This document shows positions 51,528-60,648 of a stretch of 64,000 bases of DNA, in pieces (within the stretch, counting starts at the first letter, position 1; the number at the start of each line of letters is the position of its first letter). A program made the translations under genes and the position numbers. The notes under the pieces were generated by a model. The model ran no database searches, was not told where the DNA came from, and was given only the letters and a program-made list of their open reading frames with translations. The stretch is from contig NZ_JACHLZ010000001.1 of assembly GCF_014204755.1 (NCBI RefSeq), positions 2,170,001-2,234,000 of the forward strand, given 5' to 3'. This stretch comes from Brachybacterium aquaticum. GTDB lineage: Bacteria; Actinomycetota; Actinomycetes; Actinomycetales; Dermabacteraceae.

Positions 51528-52733
51528 GTGACCGCATCCCGTCCGCGCCGGCCCCGGCCGCAGGTCGAGCTCGACCGGCCCCGGCTGAGCATCCTGCACG
51601 TCCTGAACCGGGTGCGGATGCGCCTGCTGGACATCCAGGTGTGGGACGTGGCCGGGACGATGACCTTCTACCTGCTGCTGTCGCTGTTCCCCGGCGCGGT
51701 CGCGGGCGTGTCGATGATGTCCCTGATCGGCGTGGAGACCGAGACGCTCCAGGCGCTCTCGGGCCTGATCACCGAGATCTTCCCGACGCTGGACCCCCGG
51801 CCCTACATCGGGGCGATCCAGGCGGTCTCCTCCACCTCGGGCGGCGTGCTCGGGCTGCTGCTGGGCACGCTCGGCTCGCTGATCTCGGCCTCCAACGGCG
51901 TCGCCGCCTTCCACCGCGCCCTGCACCGCGTCTACGACACCCGTGAGGGTCGGCCCTTCCTGTGGTTCCGCACCATCGTGTTCGGCGAGACGGTGCTGAT
52001 CGTCGCCGTGGTGCTGCTGGCGATCGGCATGATCATCATGGGCGGCGAAGCCAGCCAGCGGATCGGCGAGTTCATCGGCATCCCCAGCTTCGCCTTCCAT
52101 GCCTGGAACGTCGTGAAGTGGCCGATCCTGCTGGTCATCCTGACCATCGGGGTGTCGCTGGCCTACTACCTCTTCCCGAACGTCCGCCTGCCCCGCTACC
52201 GGCTGATGACGCTCGGCTCCACCCTGAGCGTGCTCACCCTCTTCGGCACCGCGCTGCTCGCGGGACGGCTCATGGTCTACGCGACCCGCTTCGCCGAGGT
52301 GCTGACCGTCCTGAACGGCCTCATCGCGATCCTGCTGCTGATGTGGGTGTCGAACATCGTGGTGATCACCGGCGCGGCACTGGACGCCGAGTTCCTCCGC
52401 GCCCGGCAGATCGCGACCGGGCTCGACGCCTGGCACCACATCGTGCTCGCACCGCACGCGACCCACACCCTGGACTTCCTCGCGGCCGACGCCGCCGAGG
52501 CCGAGGAGCTGGGCCGCGAGGTCGCCGAGGCCGCCCGCAGCGGCGAGCCCCTGGTCCGCGAGCGCAGCCCCTGGATCGTCGACGCCCGCAACCCGCTGGC
52601 CGTGAACCCGCCCGAGCACCATCGCGTCACCAGCGACCCGCTCCCGTCGGACGATGAGCCCGCGCCCGAAGGCCAGCCCGTGCCCGATGACCAGCCCGCC
52701 GACCCGCCCAGTCGAGGAGAGACCTCCGCATGA
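51528..52733 (+). CDS. YihY/virulence factor BrkB family membrane protein
   Basis: 401 residues with about six hydrophobic helices (~45-310). Typical YihY features: D-V-A-G-T-M-T-F-Y-L-L-L-S-L-F-P-G and the A-S-N-G-V-A-A-F-H-R-A-L segment. Function is not established in the family. The C-terminus (~100 residues) is hydrophilic and rich in P, E and D. GTG 51528. Its stop overlaps the deformylase start as ATGA. Confidence 0.88.
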   Translation: MTASRPRRPRPQVELDRPRLSILHVLNRVRMRLLDIQVWDVAGTMTFYLLLSLFPGAVAGVSMMSLIGVETETLQALSGLITEIFPTLDPRPYIGAIQAVSSTSGGVLGLLLGTLGSLISASNGVAAFHRALHRVYDTREGRPFLWFRTIVFGETVLIVAVVLLAIGMIIMGGEASQRIGEFIGIPSFAFHAWNVVKWPILLVILTIGVSLAYYLFPNVRLPRYRLMTLGSTLSVLTLFGTALLAGRLMVYATRFAEVLTVLNGLIAILLLMWVSNIVVITGAALDAEFLRARQIATGLDAWHHIVLAPHATHTLDFLAADAAEAEELGREVAEAARSGEPLVRERSPWIVDARNPLAVNPPEHHRVTSDPLPSDDEPAPEGQPVPDDQPADPPSRGETSA

Positions 52734-53296
52734 CCGTCCGCCCGATCACCATCGTCGGCCACCGCGCCCTCGCCCAGCGCACCCGGAGGGTCCGCGAGGT
52801 CACCGACGAGCTCCGCACCCTGGTCGCGGACATGTTCGAGACCAACGACGCGGCCAGCGGCGCGGGCCTCGCCGCTCCGCAGGTCGGCTCGCGCTGGCGG
52901 CTGTTCGTGTACTCGTGCCCCGACGCGGAGGGCACGCTCCGCCGCGGCGTGGTGATCAACCCCGTCCTGGAGCGGTTCGGCGGGCTGGAGCTCGACGAGG
53001 AGACCCTCGAGGGCTGCCTGTCCGTGCCCGGCGAGGGCTTCCCCACCGCCCGTCACCGGGGCGCCCGCGTCACCGGCACGGACCTGGAGGGGAACGAGGT
53101 CGTGGTCGAGGACGAGGGCGGCGTGCTCGCTCGCGCCCTCCAGCACGAGGTCGACCACCTCGAGGGGTCGCTGTACCTGGATCGCCTCACCCCGGCCCGG
53201 CGCCGGGAGGCGCTGGACGCGGTGCGCGACCGCGGCTGGCGCGCGGACGGCATCCTCACCTGGGATCCCCGCGAGATCGAGGCGGCCGAGGTCTGA
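52730..53296 (+). CDS. def: Peptide deformylase
   Basis: 188 residues. Removes the formyl group from nascent N-terminal Met. All three motifs: G-A-G-L-A-A-P-Q-V-G (44-53), E-G-C-L-S-V-P with metal ligand C96, and H-E-V-D-H (139-143) with two His ligands and catalytic E140. The last ~30 residues extend the family's usual C-terminus, as in other actinobacteria. Confidence 0.95.
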   Translation: MTVRPITIVGHRALAQRTRRVREVTDELRTLVADMFETNDAASGAGLAAPQVGSRWRLFVYSCPDAEGTLRRGVVINPVLERFGGLELDEETLEGCLSVPGEGFPTARHRGARVTGTDLEGNEVVVEDEGGVLARALQHEVDHLEGSLYLDRLTPARRREALDAVRDRGWRADGILTWDPREIEAAEV

Positions 53297-53398
53297 GGCG
53301 CAGCGGCTGAGGCGCAACGTCGCCGCCCGAGCCCGGCGGCACCCCGTCGCGGCCGTCACACCCGCCCGCGCCTGAGCGCCCCCGCTCACGGCGCTGAC

Positions 53399-53404
53399 TA
53401 TCCT
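53399..53404 (+). promoter_or_regulatory. -10 element for the Rieske gene
   Basis: TATCCT, seven bases before the ATG at 53412; no Shine-Dalgarno. Confidence 0.45.
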
Positions 53405-53411
53405 GTCGTGC

Positions 53412-53837
53412 ATGGAACGCCCCTGCCTCTCCCGCCGCCACGCCCTCCTGCTGCCCGCCACCGCGGCCGGGCTCGGCGGCCTCGCCGCGTGCGCCCCGGA
53501 CGACCAGGGCTTCGGCACGGCCGAGCCGCTGCGCGCGTCGGACGGCGAGATCTCTCTGGACGAGGTGCCGGAGAACGCCTCGACCCTGGTGAACTTCGGC
53601 GGGCAGGAGCCGTTCGTGCTCCTGGTGCGCGGCAGCGGCGAGGACCTCACCGCCTACTCCGGCTACTGCACCCACAACGGCTGCGCGCTCAGCCAGGAGG
53701 GCGAGGAGCTGGACTGCCCCTGCCACGGCTCCCGCTTCGACGCGGCCACCGGCGAGGTGCTGAACGGCCCCGCCACCCGCCATCTCCCCGAGGTGCGGGT
53801 CGTCGTCGAGGACGGCGCCGTGCGCCGCAGCTCCTGA
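53412..53837 (+). CDS. Rieske [2Fe-2S] lipoprotein
   Basis: 141 residues. The N-terminus combines a twin-arginine S-R-R-H-A-L-L with a lipobox L-A-A-C (lipidated Cys ~27), so it would be Tat-exported and anchored outside. Rieske ligands: C86-x-H88 (C-T-H-N-G-C) and C102-P-C-H105, with C91 and C104 for the disulfide. Its redox partner is not encoded nearby. TrmB starts four bases after its stop. Confidence 0.9.
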   Translation: MERPCLSRRHALLLPATAAGLGGLAACAPDDQGFGTAEPLRASDGEISLDEVPENASTLVNFGGQEPFVLLVRGSGEDLTAYSGYCTHNGCALSQEGEELDCPCHGSRFDAATGEVLNGPATRHLPEVRVVVEDGAVRRSS

Positions 53838-53841
53838 ACCG

Positions 53842-54714
53842 GTGAGCACTCCCGAACCCCGCGCCGACTCGGCCGCCGCCCCGGACTCCTCCGTCCCGGA
53901 CTCCTCCCTCCCGGACGCAGAGGCCCCGTCGGACGCCCGCGCGCCCGAGGGCCGCACCCATCGCGACGTCGTCTCCTTCGTCCGCCGCGGTGAGCGGCTG
54001 AGCCCGAGCCGGCAGAGCGCCTGGGACCGGCTCTCGGAGGACTACGCCCTGGATCCCCCGCGCGGCCACCGCGACACCCTGCCGGCTGACGAGGCGCGCC
54101 TGGACCTCGCGGAGCTGTTCGGCCGCCGCGCCGAGCTCGTCGTCGAGGTGGGCAGCGGCCTGGGCGAGAACATCGTCGCGGCCGCCACCGCCCATCCCGA
54201 GCGCGACCACCTCGGCGTGGAGGTGTACCGTCCGGGACTCGCGCAGACCCTCGCGCGCGTGGACCGCGCCGGACGGCCCGCGAACCTGCGCCTGCTGCCG
54301 CTGGACGCCCAGCGCGCCCTGCCGGCGATGCTGCCCGAGGGCTCGATCGACGAGCTGTGGGTCTACTTCGCCGATCCGTGGCCCAAGGCCCGCCACCACA
54401 AGCGCCGCATCATCAACCCGCCCTTCCTGGACGCGGTGCTGCCGCTGCTCGCCCCCGGGGCCCGGTTCCGCCTGGCCACCGACTGGGCGCAGTATGCCCA
54501 CCACATGCGCCGTGAGCTGGATGCGCGGGAGGAGCTGGAGCTGCTGCACCCCGACGGTCCGCGCCCGGAGGGCACCAGCTCGGACCGCGTGCCCGAGGGC
54601 ATGGCCTCCACAGGATGGGCACCGCGATTCGAGGGTCGTGTGAAGACGAGCTTCGAGAACAAGGGAATGCAGGCCGGGCGCCTAATATGGGATCTCGCCT
54701 ACACCAGGGTGTGA
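53842..54714 (+). CDS. trmB: tRNA (guanine-N7-)-methyltransferase
   Basis: 290 residues; GTG start. A disordered ~45-residue N-terminus (Ala/Pro/Ser/Asp) precedes the SAM-dependent core: V-E-V-G-S-G-L-G-E-N near 109, and the TrmB hallmark D-P-W-P-K-A-R-H-H-K-R-R near 177. It methylates G46 in tRNA variable loops. The E. coli protein is ~240 residues, so the extension is N-terminal. Confidence 0.93.
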   Translation: MSTPEPRADSAAAPDSSVPDSSLPDAEAPSDARAPEGRTHRDVVSFVRRGERLSPSRQSAWDRLSEDYALDPPRGHRDTLPADEARLDLAELFGRRAELVVEVGSGLGENIVAAATAHPERDHLGVEVYRPGLAQTLARVDRAGRPANLRLLPLDAQRALPAMLPEGSIDELWVYFADPWPKARHHKRRIINPPFLDAVLPLLAPGARFRLATDWAQYAHHMRRELDAREELELLHPDGPRPEGTSSDRVPEGMASTGWAPRFEGRVKTSFENKGMQAGRLIWDLAYTRV

Positions 54715-54748
54715 CCGCCTCGGCGGCACCGAACGAGGGGAACCCCCG

Positions 54749-55792
54749 ATGAATCAGAGCGCCGACGTCGACCTGCCCTCCGACTGGGAGGACGGCGACG
54801 CACCGGATCCCGATCGCAAGAAGGGACGGCGCGCAGCCCTCATCGCCCTCGGCCTCGTGGCCGCGCTCGTGCTGGGAGTGGGCCTCGTGATCGGCGGGTA
54901 CCTCAACTCCCTGCGCTCCTCCTACGAGAAGCGCTCGGTCGTGGAGATCACCCGCGGCGCCTCCGACGGCGAGCGCCCCGAGGACACCGCCGGGCAGAAC
55001 TTCCTGCTGCTGGGCTCGGACAAGCGCTCCGAGGAGGAGGCCGCCGCCTCGGGCGTCACCGGGCAGCGCTCGGACGTGATGATGCTCGTGCACGTCGCCG
55101 GCGACGGGGAGACCGTGTACGTCACCTCCTTCCCCCGCGACCTGTACGTCGAGATCCCCGGGCACGGCCGGGACCGGATCAACGCCGCCCTCGCCTTCGG
55201 CGGGCTGAGCCTGGCGGTGACCACCGTGGAGAACTACACCGGGGTGCCCATCGACCACGTGGCGCTCATCGACTTCGAGGGCATCCAGGGGCTCGTGGAC
55301 ACCCTCGGCGGCATCGACGTCCAGGTCCCGATGACCTTCGAGGCCGACGGGGTCCAGTTCACCGAGGGCACCCAGTCCATGGACGGCGCCGAGGCGCTGA
55401 CCTTCGTGCGCCAGCGAAAGCAGTTCGCCGACGGCGACTTCCAGCGCAACCGCAACCAGCAGGCCGTGCTCAAGGGCATCGCCGACAAGCTCATCAGCGC
55501 CGACACCCTCAGCGATCCCGGCAAGCTCGCCGACACGGTCGACTCGATCTCCCCGTACCTCACCACCGACGACGGCCTGACCGCCTCGTCCATGGTGCAG
55601 CTGGGCCTGTCCCTGCGCTCGATCCGCAGCGGCGACCTGTACTTCCTCTCGGTGCCCCACGGCGGCCCCACCACCACCAGCGGCGGGGCGAGCGTCGTGG
55701 CCACCGACGAGGAGGCGATGGACGTGCTGCGGGAGGCCCTGCGCACGGACGACATGGGAACCTATTACGCTCAGTACGCCGGGGCATACTGA
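54749..55792 (+). CDS. LytR-CpsA-Psr (LCP) family protein
   Basis: 347 residues. Short cytoplasmic charged segment, one membrane helix (~28-50), then the extracytoplasmic LCP domain: F-L-L-L-G-S-D-K-R near 90, R-S-D-V-M-M-L, S-F-P-R-D-L-Y-V near 132, and the R-x-R-K/R-N-R-N-Q motifs near 225-233. LCP proteins transfer polyprenyl-linked glycopolymers to peptidoglycan. Near a GT39 pair only at distance, so the polymer is unknown. Confidence 0.92.
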   Translation: MNQSADVDLPSDWEDGDAPDPDRKKGRRAALIALGLVAALVLGVGLVIGGYLNSLRSSYEKRSVVEITRGASDGERPEDTAGQNFLLLGSDKRSEEEAAASGVTGQRSDVMMLVHVAGDGETVYVTSFPRDLYVEIPGHGRDRINAALAFGGLSLAVTTVENYTGVPIDHVALIDFEGIQGLVDTLGGIDVQVPMTFEADGVQFTEGTQSMDGAEALTFVRQRKQFADGDFQRNRNQQAVLKGIADKLISADTLSDPGKLADTVDSISPYLTTDDGLTASSMVQLGLSLRSIRSGDLYFLSVPHGGPTTTSGGASVVATDEEAMDVLREALRTDDMGTYYAQYAGAY

Positions 55793-55900
55793 GCCGCTGC
55801 GCAGCGATCCGCTGAACGCTGACCCGCTGCGCACCGGTCAGCTGACCGCCCCACCCGCATCGGCGCACCGCCGACCGTCGACCGACGCCTGGAGGAAACC

Positions 55901-56266
55901 GTGGCCAATCCGCTCGTGAGCATCATCGTCCCCGTGGCCGGGATCGTCGCGGCCCAGATCGGCAGCAAGGCCGCAGAGGCCGGCTGGGGGGCCGTCTTCG
56001 GCGAGGACGCCCCCACCGTGAAGACCCAGAAGGCCGCCCAGAAGGACGTCGCCGCGCGCCGCAAGCAGCTCAAGAAGGACGGCGCCTCGAAGGCCGAGAT
56101 CGCCGCGGTCAAGGACCCCGAGGACGACCAGCCGCTGTGGAAGCTCCTGCTGTGGGCGACGATCTCCGGCGTGATCCTGCAGGGCCTGCGGGTCGCCGCC
56201 CGCCGCGGCGCGAAGGCCGGGGCCGAGCGCCTCACCACCCGTCGGCCGCGACCGAACCGCGGCTGA
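55901..56266 (+). CDS. DUF4235 small membrane protein
   Basis: 121 residues. An N-terminal hydrophobic segment, a charged middle rich in Lys/Ala (K-A-A-Q-K-D-V-A-A-R-R-K-Q), and a second hydrophobic segment (P-L-W-K-L-L-L-W-A-T-I-S-G-V-I) before a basic C-terminus. Matches the DUF4235 layout found in actinobacteria; function unknown. GTG 55901 follows GGAGGAAACC. Confidence 0.8.
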   Translation: MANPLVSIIVPVAGIVAAQIGSKAAEAGWGAVFGEDAPTVKTQKAAQKDVAARRKQLKKDGASKAEIAAVKDPEDDQPLWKLLLWATISGVILQGLRVAARRGAKAGAERLTTRRPRPNRG

Positions 56267-56283
56267 GGCCGCCCGGGCCTGCC

Positions 56284-56323
56284 GACCACGCAGTTCCCGA
56301 CCACGCAGTTCCCGACCATGCAG
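56284..56323. repeat. 15-bp tandem repeat before terminator
   Basis: GACCACGCAGTTCCC at 56284 and 56299, and a diverged third copy (GACCATGCAG) at 56314. Confidence 0.85.
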
Positions 56324-56355
56324 AAGGGCGCCCCGCGATCGCGGGGCGCCCTTCT
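56322..56355. terminator. Bidirectional terminator between DUF4235 gene and phoU
   Basis: Perfect 34-base palindrome AGAAGGGCGCCCCGCG-AT-CGCGGGGCGCCCTTCT: 17 pairs counting the A-T centre, probably with an effective loop of a few bases. Confidence 0.8.
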
Positions 56356-56395
56356 CGTCAGCCGGGTCTCGTCAGCCGGGTCTCGTCAGCCAGGG
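56356..56395. repeat. 14-bp tandem repeat after terminator
   Basis: CGTCAGCCGGGTCT at 56356 and 56370, partial third copy at 56384. Confidence 0.85.
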
Positions 56396-56421
56396 CCGTC
56401 AGGTCCCGGTGCCGGGCCGGC

Positions 56422-57102
56422 TCAGAACTCCGGGACGTCCACGCCCTCGGCCAGGGTGTCGATCGAGTCGCCGGTGACCAGGAAGCCGACGCGACGCACG
56501 AGCGAGACGGCGTGGTCGCCGATGCGCTCGTAGAAGCGGATCAGGAGGGTCAGGTCGATGACCTGACCGGCGGTGTAGCTGCCCTCCTCGGCGGCCGAGA
56601 TCTGGCGGGAGATCTCGAGCATGAGATGGTCGAGCTCGTCGTCGTCCTTCTCCACCTGGGCGGCGAGGGCCAGGTCGCGCTCGGCGATGACCTGGGAGGC
56701 GCCCTTCAGCGACGCCAGGCCCAGCTCGGACATGCGACGGATCTGCTCGCGATGCTGCTCGGGCACGGCGGTGTCCGGGTGTGCGCGGCGCGCGATCAGC
56801 GCGATGTGCGCGGAGAGGTCGCCCATGCGCTCGAGCGAGGAGCTCATGCGCAGGGCCGCGACCAGCAGTCGCAGGTCGGTGGCCACCGGGGACTGGCGCG
56901 CCAGCAGCTCGACGGCCTTGGCGTCGAGCTCGACCTGGCGGGAATCGAGATGGGGGTCGGCGGTGATCACTCGCTCGGCGAGGGCGAGATCGCCCTCGAG
57001 CAGGGCGGTGGTCGCGTCGCCGAGGGCCGTCTCGACCAGCTCGGCCATGTCCAGCAGGTCGTCGACGATGTGCCGCAGATCGCTCTGGTAGGCCTCGCGC
57101 AT
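56422..57102 (-). CDS. phoU: Phosphate signalling complex protein PhoU
   Basis: 226 residues, all helical, two repeated PhoU domains with the metal-binding motif E-x-x-x-D: S-S-L-E-R-M-G-D-L near 91 and R-F-Y-E-R-I-G-D-H near 195. PhoU represses the phosphate regulon through the SenX3/PhoR kinase and Pst transporter. ATG 57102 has AGAGGAG upstream. It is divergent from senX3-regX3 in the classic arrangement. Confidence 0.95.
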   Translation of the reverse strand: MREAYQSDLRHIVDDLLDMAELVETALGDATTALLEGDLALAERVITADPHLDSRQVELDAKAVELLARQSPVATDLRLLVAALRMSSSLERMGDLSAHIALIARRAHPDTAVPEQHREQIRRMSELGLASLKGASQVIAERDLALAAQVEKDDDELDHLMLEISRQISAAEEGSYTAGQVIDLTLLIRFYERIGDHAVSLVRRVGFLVTGDSIDTLAEGVDVPEF

Positions 57103-57262
57103 GGTGATGCTCCTCTGTCGTGTGGGACTTCCGCGGCGATCCTGGCAATGCCGGGTGAACATCTCTCGCCGCTGGGTGAACTCGAAGCGTAGTCCCTGTG
57201 AACTCCTGGACTCCAATGTCCACGCGGAGTGCCGCCGGTGGGTCCTCCGCGCGGGCGGGGCC

Positions 57263-57268
57263 TAGGCT
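57263..57268 (+). promoter_or_regulatory. -10 element for senX3
   Basis: TAGGCT six bases before the GTG at 57275, leaderless spacing. Confidence 0.5.
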
Positions 57269-57274
57269 GTACCG

Positions 57275-58522
57275 GTGCCCCTGTCTGTACTGCTCCTGCT
57301 CGCCGCGGCGATCGGCCTCGTGATCGGCGTCGCGGCGACCTCCGCGATGCGCCGCTCGGACCGTCGTCGGCAGGCGGCGCCGGCGGTGCGGGACGAGGTC
57401 GTGCCGGAGCCCGCCGCGGAGGTGCTGGCGATCCTCTCCTCCGCCTACGTGGTGCTGGACGCGGCCGGGGACGTGCTGCGCGCCTCGCCGCTGGCCTACT
57501 CCTTCGGGATCGTGCGCGCCGCCGAGGGCGACTACCCGCGCCTGGCCAGTACCGAGCTCATGGAGCTCGCGGCCGACGTGGGCCGCAACGGCGGCTTCCG
57601 CGACGAGCGGATGACCGTGCGCCGCTCCAGCCAGGGCGACTCCGACGCCGTGATCGACGTGCGCATCGGTGCGCTCGGGGAGCACGGCGTGCTGCTGCTG
57701 GCCGACGACCTCACCCGCGCGGTGCGCGTGGAGGAGACTCGGCGCGATTTCGTGGCGAACGTGTCCCACGAGCTGAAGACCCCCGTCGGCGCGATCACGC
57801 TGCTGGCCGAGACGATGGAGGACGCCGCCGAGGACCCGGACGCGGTGCGCCGCTTCGCCGAGCGCATGCAGACCGAGACCCGGCGCCTGTCCCACCTGGT
57901 CCAGGAGATCATCGAGCTCTCCCGCGTGCAGGGCGGCTCCGCGCTGACCGATGCGGAGCCGGTCGAGATCGACGACGTCGTCGAGGAGGCCGTGGCGCTG
58001 AACCGCAACTTCGCCCTCGGCTCCAAGATCGACGTGACCGTCGGCGGCACCCAGGGCCTGCGGGTCTTCGGCTCCTCCTCGATGCTCACCACCGCCCTGT
58101 CCAACCTGATCTCCAACGCGATCACCTACTCCGACGCCCGCACGAAGGTCGGCATCGCCGTGCGACGCGACGGCGGGATGGTCGAGATCTCCGTGAAGGA
58201 CCAGGGCATCGGGATCTCGAAGGAGAACCTGGAGCGCGTCTTCGAGCGCTTCTTCCGGGTGGACCGCGCGCGCTCCCGCACCACCGGCGGCTCCGGTCTG
58301 GGGCTGGCCATCGTCAAGCACATCGCCACCGACCACGGCGGCGAGGTGACCGCCTGGTCGATGCCCGGCCAGGGCTCGACCTTCACCCTCCGCCTGCCGG
58401 AGATGGGCCGCACGGAGACCATCACCGTCGGCTCCCGCACCCTCGAGGTCTCCGCGAACCCCCATGCCGCGCAGACCCCGGAGACCCGGTCCACGGACCG
58501 CACCCCAGGAAAGGGACATTGA
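57275..58522 (+). CDS. senX3: Phosphate sensor histidine kinase SenX3
   Basis: 415 residues. One N-terminal membrane helix (~3-22), a PAS-like domain (~48-145), the phosphoacceptor box V-S-H-E-L-K-T-P with H165, and an ATPase domain (N-L-I-S-N-A, D-Q-G-I-G-I, G-L-G-L-A-I-V). No periplasmic sensor domain, as in SenX3 of mycobacteria. It controls RegX3 under phosphate limitation. Confidence 0.93.
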   Translation: MPLSVLLLLAAAIGLVIGVAATSAMRRSDRRRQAAPAVRDEVVPEPAAEVLAILSSAYVVLDAAGDVLRASPLAYSFGIVRAAEGDYPRLASTELMELAADVGRNGGFRDERMTVRRSSQGDSDAVIDVRIGALGEHGVLLLADDLTRAVRVEETRRDFVANVSHELKTPVGAITLLAETMEDAAEDPDAVRRFAERMQTETRRLSHLVQEIIELSRVQGGSALTDAEPVEIDDVVEEAVALNRNFALGSKIDVTVGGTQGLRVFGSSSMLTTALSNLISNAITYSDARTKVGIAVRRDGGMVEISVKDQGIGISKENLERVFERFFRVDRARSRTTGGSGLGLAIVKHIATDHGGEVTAWSMPGQGSTFTLRLPEMGRTETITVGSRTLEVSANPHAAQTPETRSTDRTPGKGH

Positions 58523-58523
58523 G

Positions 58524-59213
58524 ATGACGCGCATCCTGATCGTCGAGGACGAGGAGTCGTTCTCGGACCCGCTGTCCTACACGCTGCGCAAGGAGGGCTA
58601 CGAGGTCGCCGTCGCCGACAACGGCACCGACGGCCTGCGCATCTTCTCCGCCCACGGCGCGGACCTGGTGCTGCTGGACCTGATGCTCCCGGGCATGAGC
58701 GGCACCGAGGTGTGCCGCGAGATCCGCCGCACCTCCTCGGTGCCGGTCATCATGCTCACCGCGAAGGACGACGAGTTCGACAAAGTCCTCGGCCTCGAGC
58801 TCGGCGCGGACGACTACGTCACCAAGCCCTACTCCTCCCGCGAGCTGCTGGCCCGCATCAAGGCCGTGCTGCGCCGCGGCCAGGACTCGGCGGAGTCGGA
58901 GGAGGACACCACCCTCACCGCCGGCGGGATCATGATGGACGTCGAGCGCCATGTCGTGCAGGTGCACGGCGAGGACGTCGCCCTGCCGCTGAAGGAGTTC
59001 GAGCTGCTGGAGATGCTGCTGCGCAACGTCGACCGCGTCCTCACCCGCGGGCAGCTCATCGACCGGGTGTGGGGTGCGAACTACGTGGGCGACACCAAGA
59101 CCCTCGACGTCCATGTCAAGCGCCTGCGCGCCAAGATCGAGGACGACCCGAAGAACCCGGTGCACCTGGTCACGGTGCGGGGCCTCGGGTACAAGTTCGA
59201 GTCCGGGGCCTGA
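58524..59213 (+). CDS. regX3: Phosphate response regulator RegX3
   Basis: 229 residues. OmpR family; receiver with E8-D9-E10 pocket, phosphoacceptor D52 (L-L-D-L-M-L-P-G) and V-T-K-P-Y; winged helix with L-P-L-K-E-F-E-L-L and V-R-G-L-G-Y-K-F. ATG 58524 is one base after the senX3 stop codon. Followed by a strong terminator. Confidence 0.95.
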   Translation: MTRILIVEDEESFSDPLSYTLRKEGYEVAVADNGTDGLRIFSAHGADLVLLDLMLPGMSGTEVCREIRRTSSVPVIMLTAKDDEFDKVLGLELGADDYVTKPYSSRELLARIKAVLRRGQDSAESEEDTTLTAGGIMMDVERHVVQVHGEDVALPLKEFELLEMLLRNVDRVLTRGQLIDRVWGANYVGDTKTLDVHVKRLRAKIEDDPKNPVHLVTVRGLGYKFESGA

Positions 59214-59281
59214 ACCCCCCGGGGGCCGGGCGGGCCCACGGGCAGGCTCAGCAGCTTCCCCGTTCCGGCCCAGCACCTCCC

Positions 59282-59332
59282 CACGCACGCAGAACGCCCC
59301 GCAGCCTGGCTGCGGGGCGTTCTGCGTGCGTG
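59282..59332. terminator. Terminator after regX3
   Basis: Perfect 23-base stem (CACGCACGCAGAACGCCCCG... and complement) with CCTGG loop; likely bidirectional for the convergent lipoprotein gene. Confidence 0.85.
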
Positions 59333-59350
59333 CGGTCCGGGATGTCCGTC

Positions 59351-59360
59351 GTCGGCCGAC
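59351..59360. repeat. Intergenic palindrome GTCGGCCGAC
   Basis: Core ten bases of the palindrome seen at 39179 and 47157, here between the regX3 terminator and the lipoprotein stop. Confidence 0.5.
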
Positions 59361-59380
59361 GGGATCCGGCGGGGCCGGGA

Positions 59381-59878
59381 TCAGCCGGCGGTGGAGGGCT
59401 CGGCGTAGTGGGCGAGGCTGGTCTCGAGCGTGGGCAGCGAGATCGTGGTGCTCTGGCCGCCCGCGGAGACCGTGAGGTCGAGGATCGAGCCCGGGAGCAC
59501 GTCGTCCAGACCGGAGACGGCGACCGCCTCCTGCCCCTCGCCGGGACCGATCCGGACGGTGCTGTTGGCGGGGACCTGCACGCTCTGGGAGAAGAGGGTG
59601 GCGCCGTCGTAGGTGCCCTCGAGGTCCACGGTGATGTCCGCGGCGGAGTAGTTGACGACCGAGGCGGAGAGGATCGGGTCACTGCCCTCCTCCATCACGA
59701 CCACGGCGTTGCGGACGCCCGCGTAGAAGTCGCCGTTTTGCTCGATGTTCGCGTTGGTGCCATCGCCCGCCTGGTAGAAGTCGTGCGTCTGCACGGGGCT
59801 GAAGTAGGCGCAACCGGTGGCGGACAGGGCGAGGCCCAGGGCGGCGACGGAGAGCACGAGACGGCGGGGACGGCGCAC
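59381..59878 (-). CDS. Putative lipoprotein
   Basis: 165 residues. Basic N-terminus (M-R-R-P-R-R-L), hydrophobic core and lipobox S-A-T-G-C, so an extracellular lipoprotein. The mature part is a beta-rich domain ([24 protein letters not shown]) without catalytic motifs. GTG 59878 follows AAGGAG. Conserved actinobacterial type, function not known to me. Confidence 0.78.
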   Translation of the reverse strand: MRRPRRLVLSVAALGLALSATGCAYFSPVQTHDFYQAGDGTNANIEQNGDFYAGVRNAVVVMEEGSDPILSASVVNYSAADITVDLEGTYDGATLFSQSVQVPANSTVRIGPGEGQEAVAVSGLDDVLPGSILDLTVSAGGQSTTISLPTLETSLAHYAEPSTAG

Positions 59879-60104
59879 GAGGGACTCCTTACGGGTGCCG
59901 CACAGCGGCAGGGGACGTTCAGGGACAGCTCTGACAGGTTACCCCACGTGGGGGCGGTGTCGGGGCCAGGACCGCCAGGGCGCGCGGCACCTCTCGCAGC
60001 GCACCTCCCGAGCCCTGCCCGGAGAACACCAGAAGAGCGGCAGGCGACCTCCCCGACACCTTCCGGACACCTTCCCGACAGAGGATCTGGGCAGGTCGGC
60101 GCGC

Positions 60105-60133
60105 ATTTTACCACGACCCCCCGGTGATATGAT
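60105..60133 (+). promoter_or_regulatory. Promoter for carD
   Basis: TTTTAC (60105-60110), 17-bp spacer, TATGAT (60128-60133). A short leader with GGAAAGGGG follows before ATG 60159. The best -35/-10 pair in the window. Confidence 0.65.
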
Positions 60134-60158
60134 GGCACGCGGAAAGGGGACCCACCAC

Positions 60159-60641
60159 ATGAACTTCGCTGTCGGCGAGACCGTCGTCTACCCGCACCAC
60201 GGTGCCGCGCTCATCGAGGAGGTCAAGACCCGCACCATCAAGGGCGAGGACCGCACCTACCTCAAGCTCAAGGTCGCCCAGGGCGATCTGACCATCGAGG
60301 TCCCCGCGGACAACGTAGACCTCGTCGGCGTCCGTGACGTCGTGGACAAGGAGGGCCTGGACGAGGTCTTCGAGGTCCTGCGCCAGCCCTTCACCGAGGA
60401 GCCGACGAACTGGTCCCGCCGCTACAAGGCGAACGTCGAGAAGCTGGCCTCGGGCAACGTCAAGAAGGTCGCCGAGGTCGTGCGCGACCTGTGGCGCCGC
60501 GACCAGGACCGCGGCCTGTCCGCGGGCGAGAAGCGGATGCTGGCCAAGGCGCGCCAGATCCTCGTCTCCGAGCTCGCGCTCGCGGAGAAGACCGACGAGG
60601 CCGATGCGGAGACGATCCTCGACGAGGTCCTCGCGTCCTGA
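60159..60641 (+). CDS. carD: CarD, RNA polymerase-binding transcription regulator
   Basis: 160 residues. Canonical CarD: RNAP-interacting Tudor-like domain ([15 protein letters not shown] near 3-17; R-T-Y-L-K-L) and a helical DNA-binding C-domain with the conserved Trp region ([10 protein letters not shown]). It stabilises the open complex at housekeeping and rRNA promoters. Genes for an IspD-like protein follow eight bases later. Confidence 0.95.
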   Translation: MNFAVGETVVYPHHGAALIEEVKTRTIKGEDRTYLKLKVAQGDLTIEVPADNVDLVGVRDVVDKEGLDEVFEVLRQPFTEEPTNWSRRYKANVEKLASGNVKKVAEVVRDLWRRDQDRGLSAGEKRMLAKARQILVSELALAEKTDEADAETILDEVLAS

Positions 60642-60648
60642 GCCTCCG

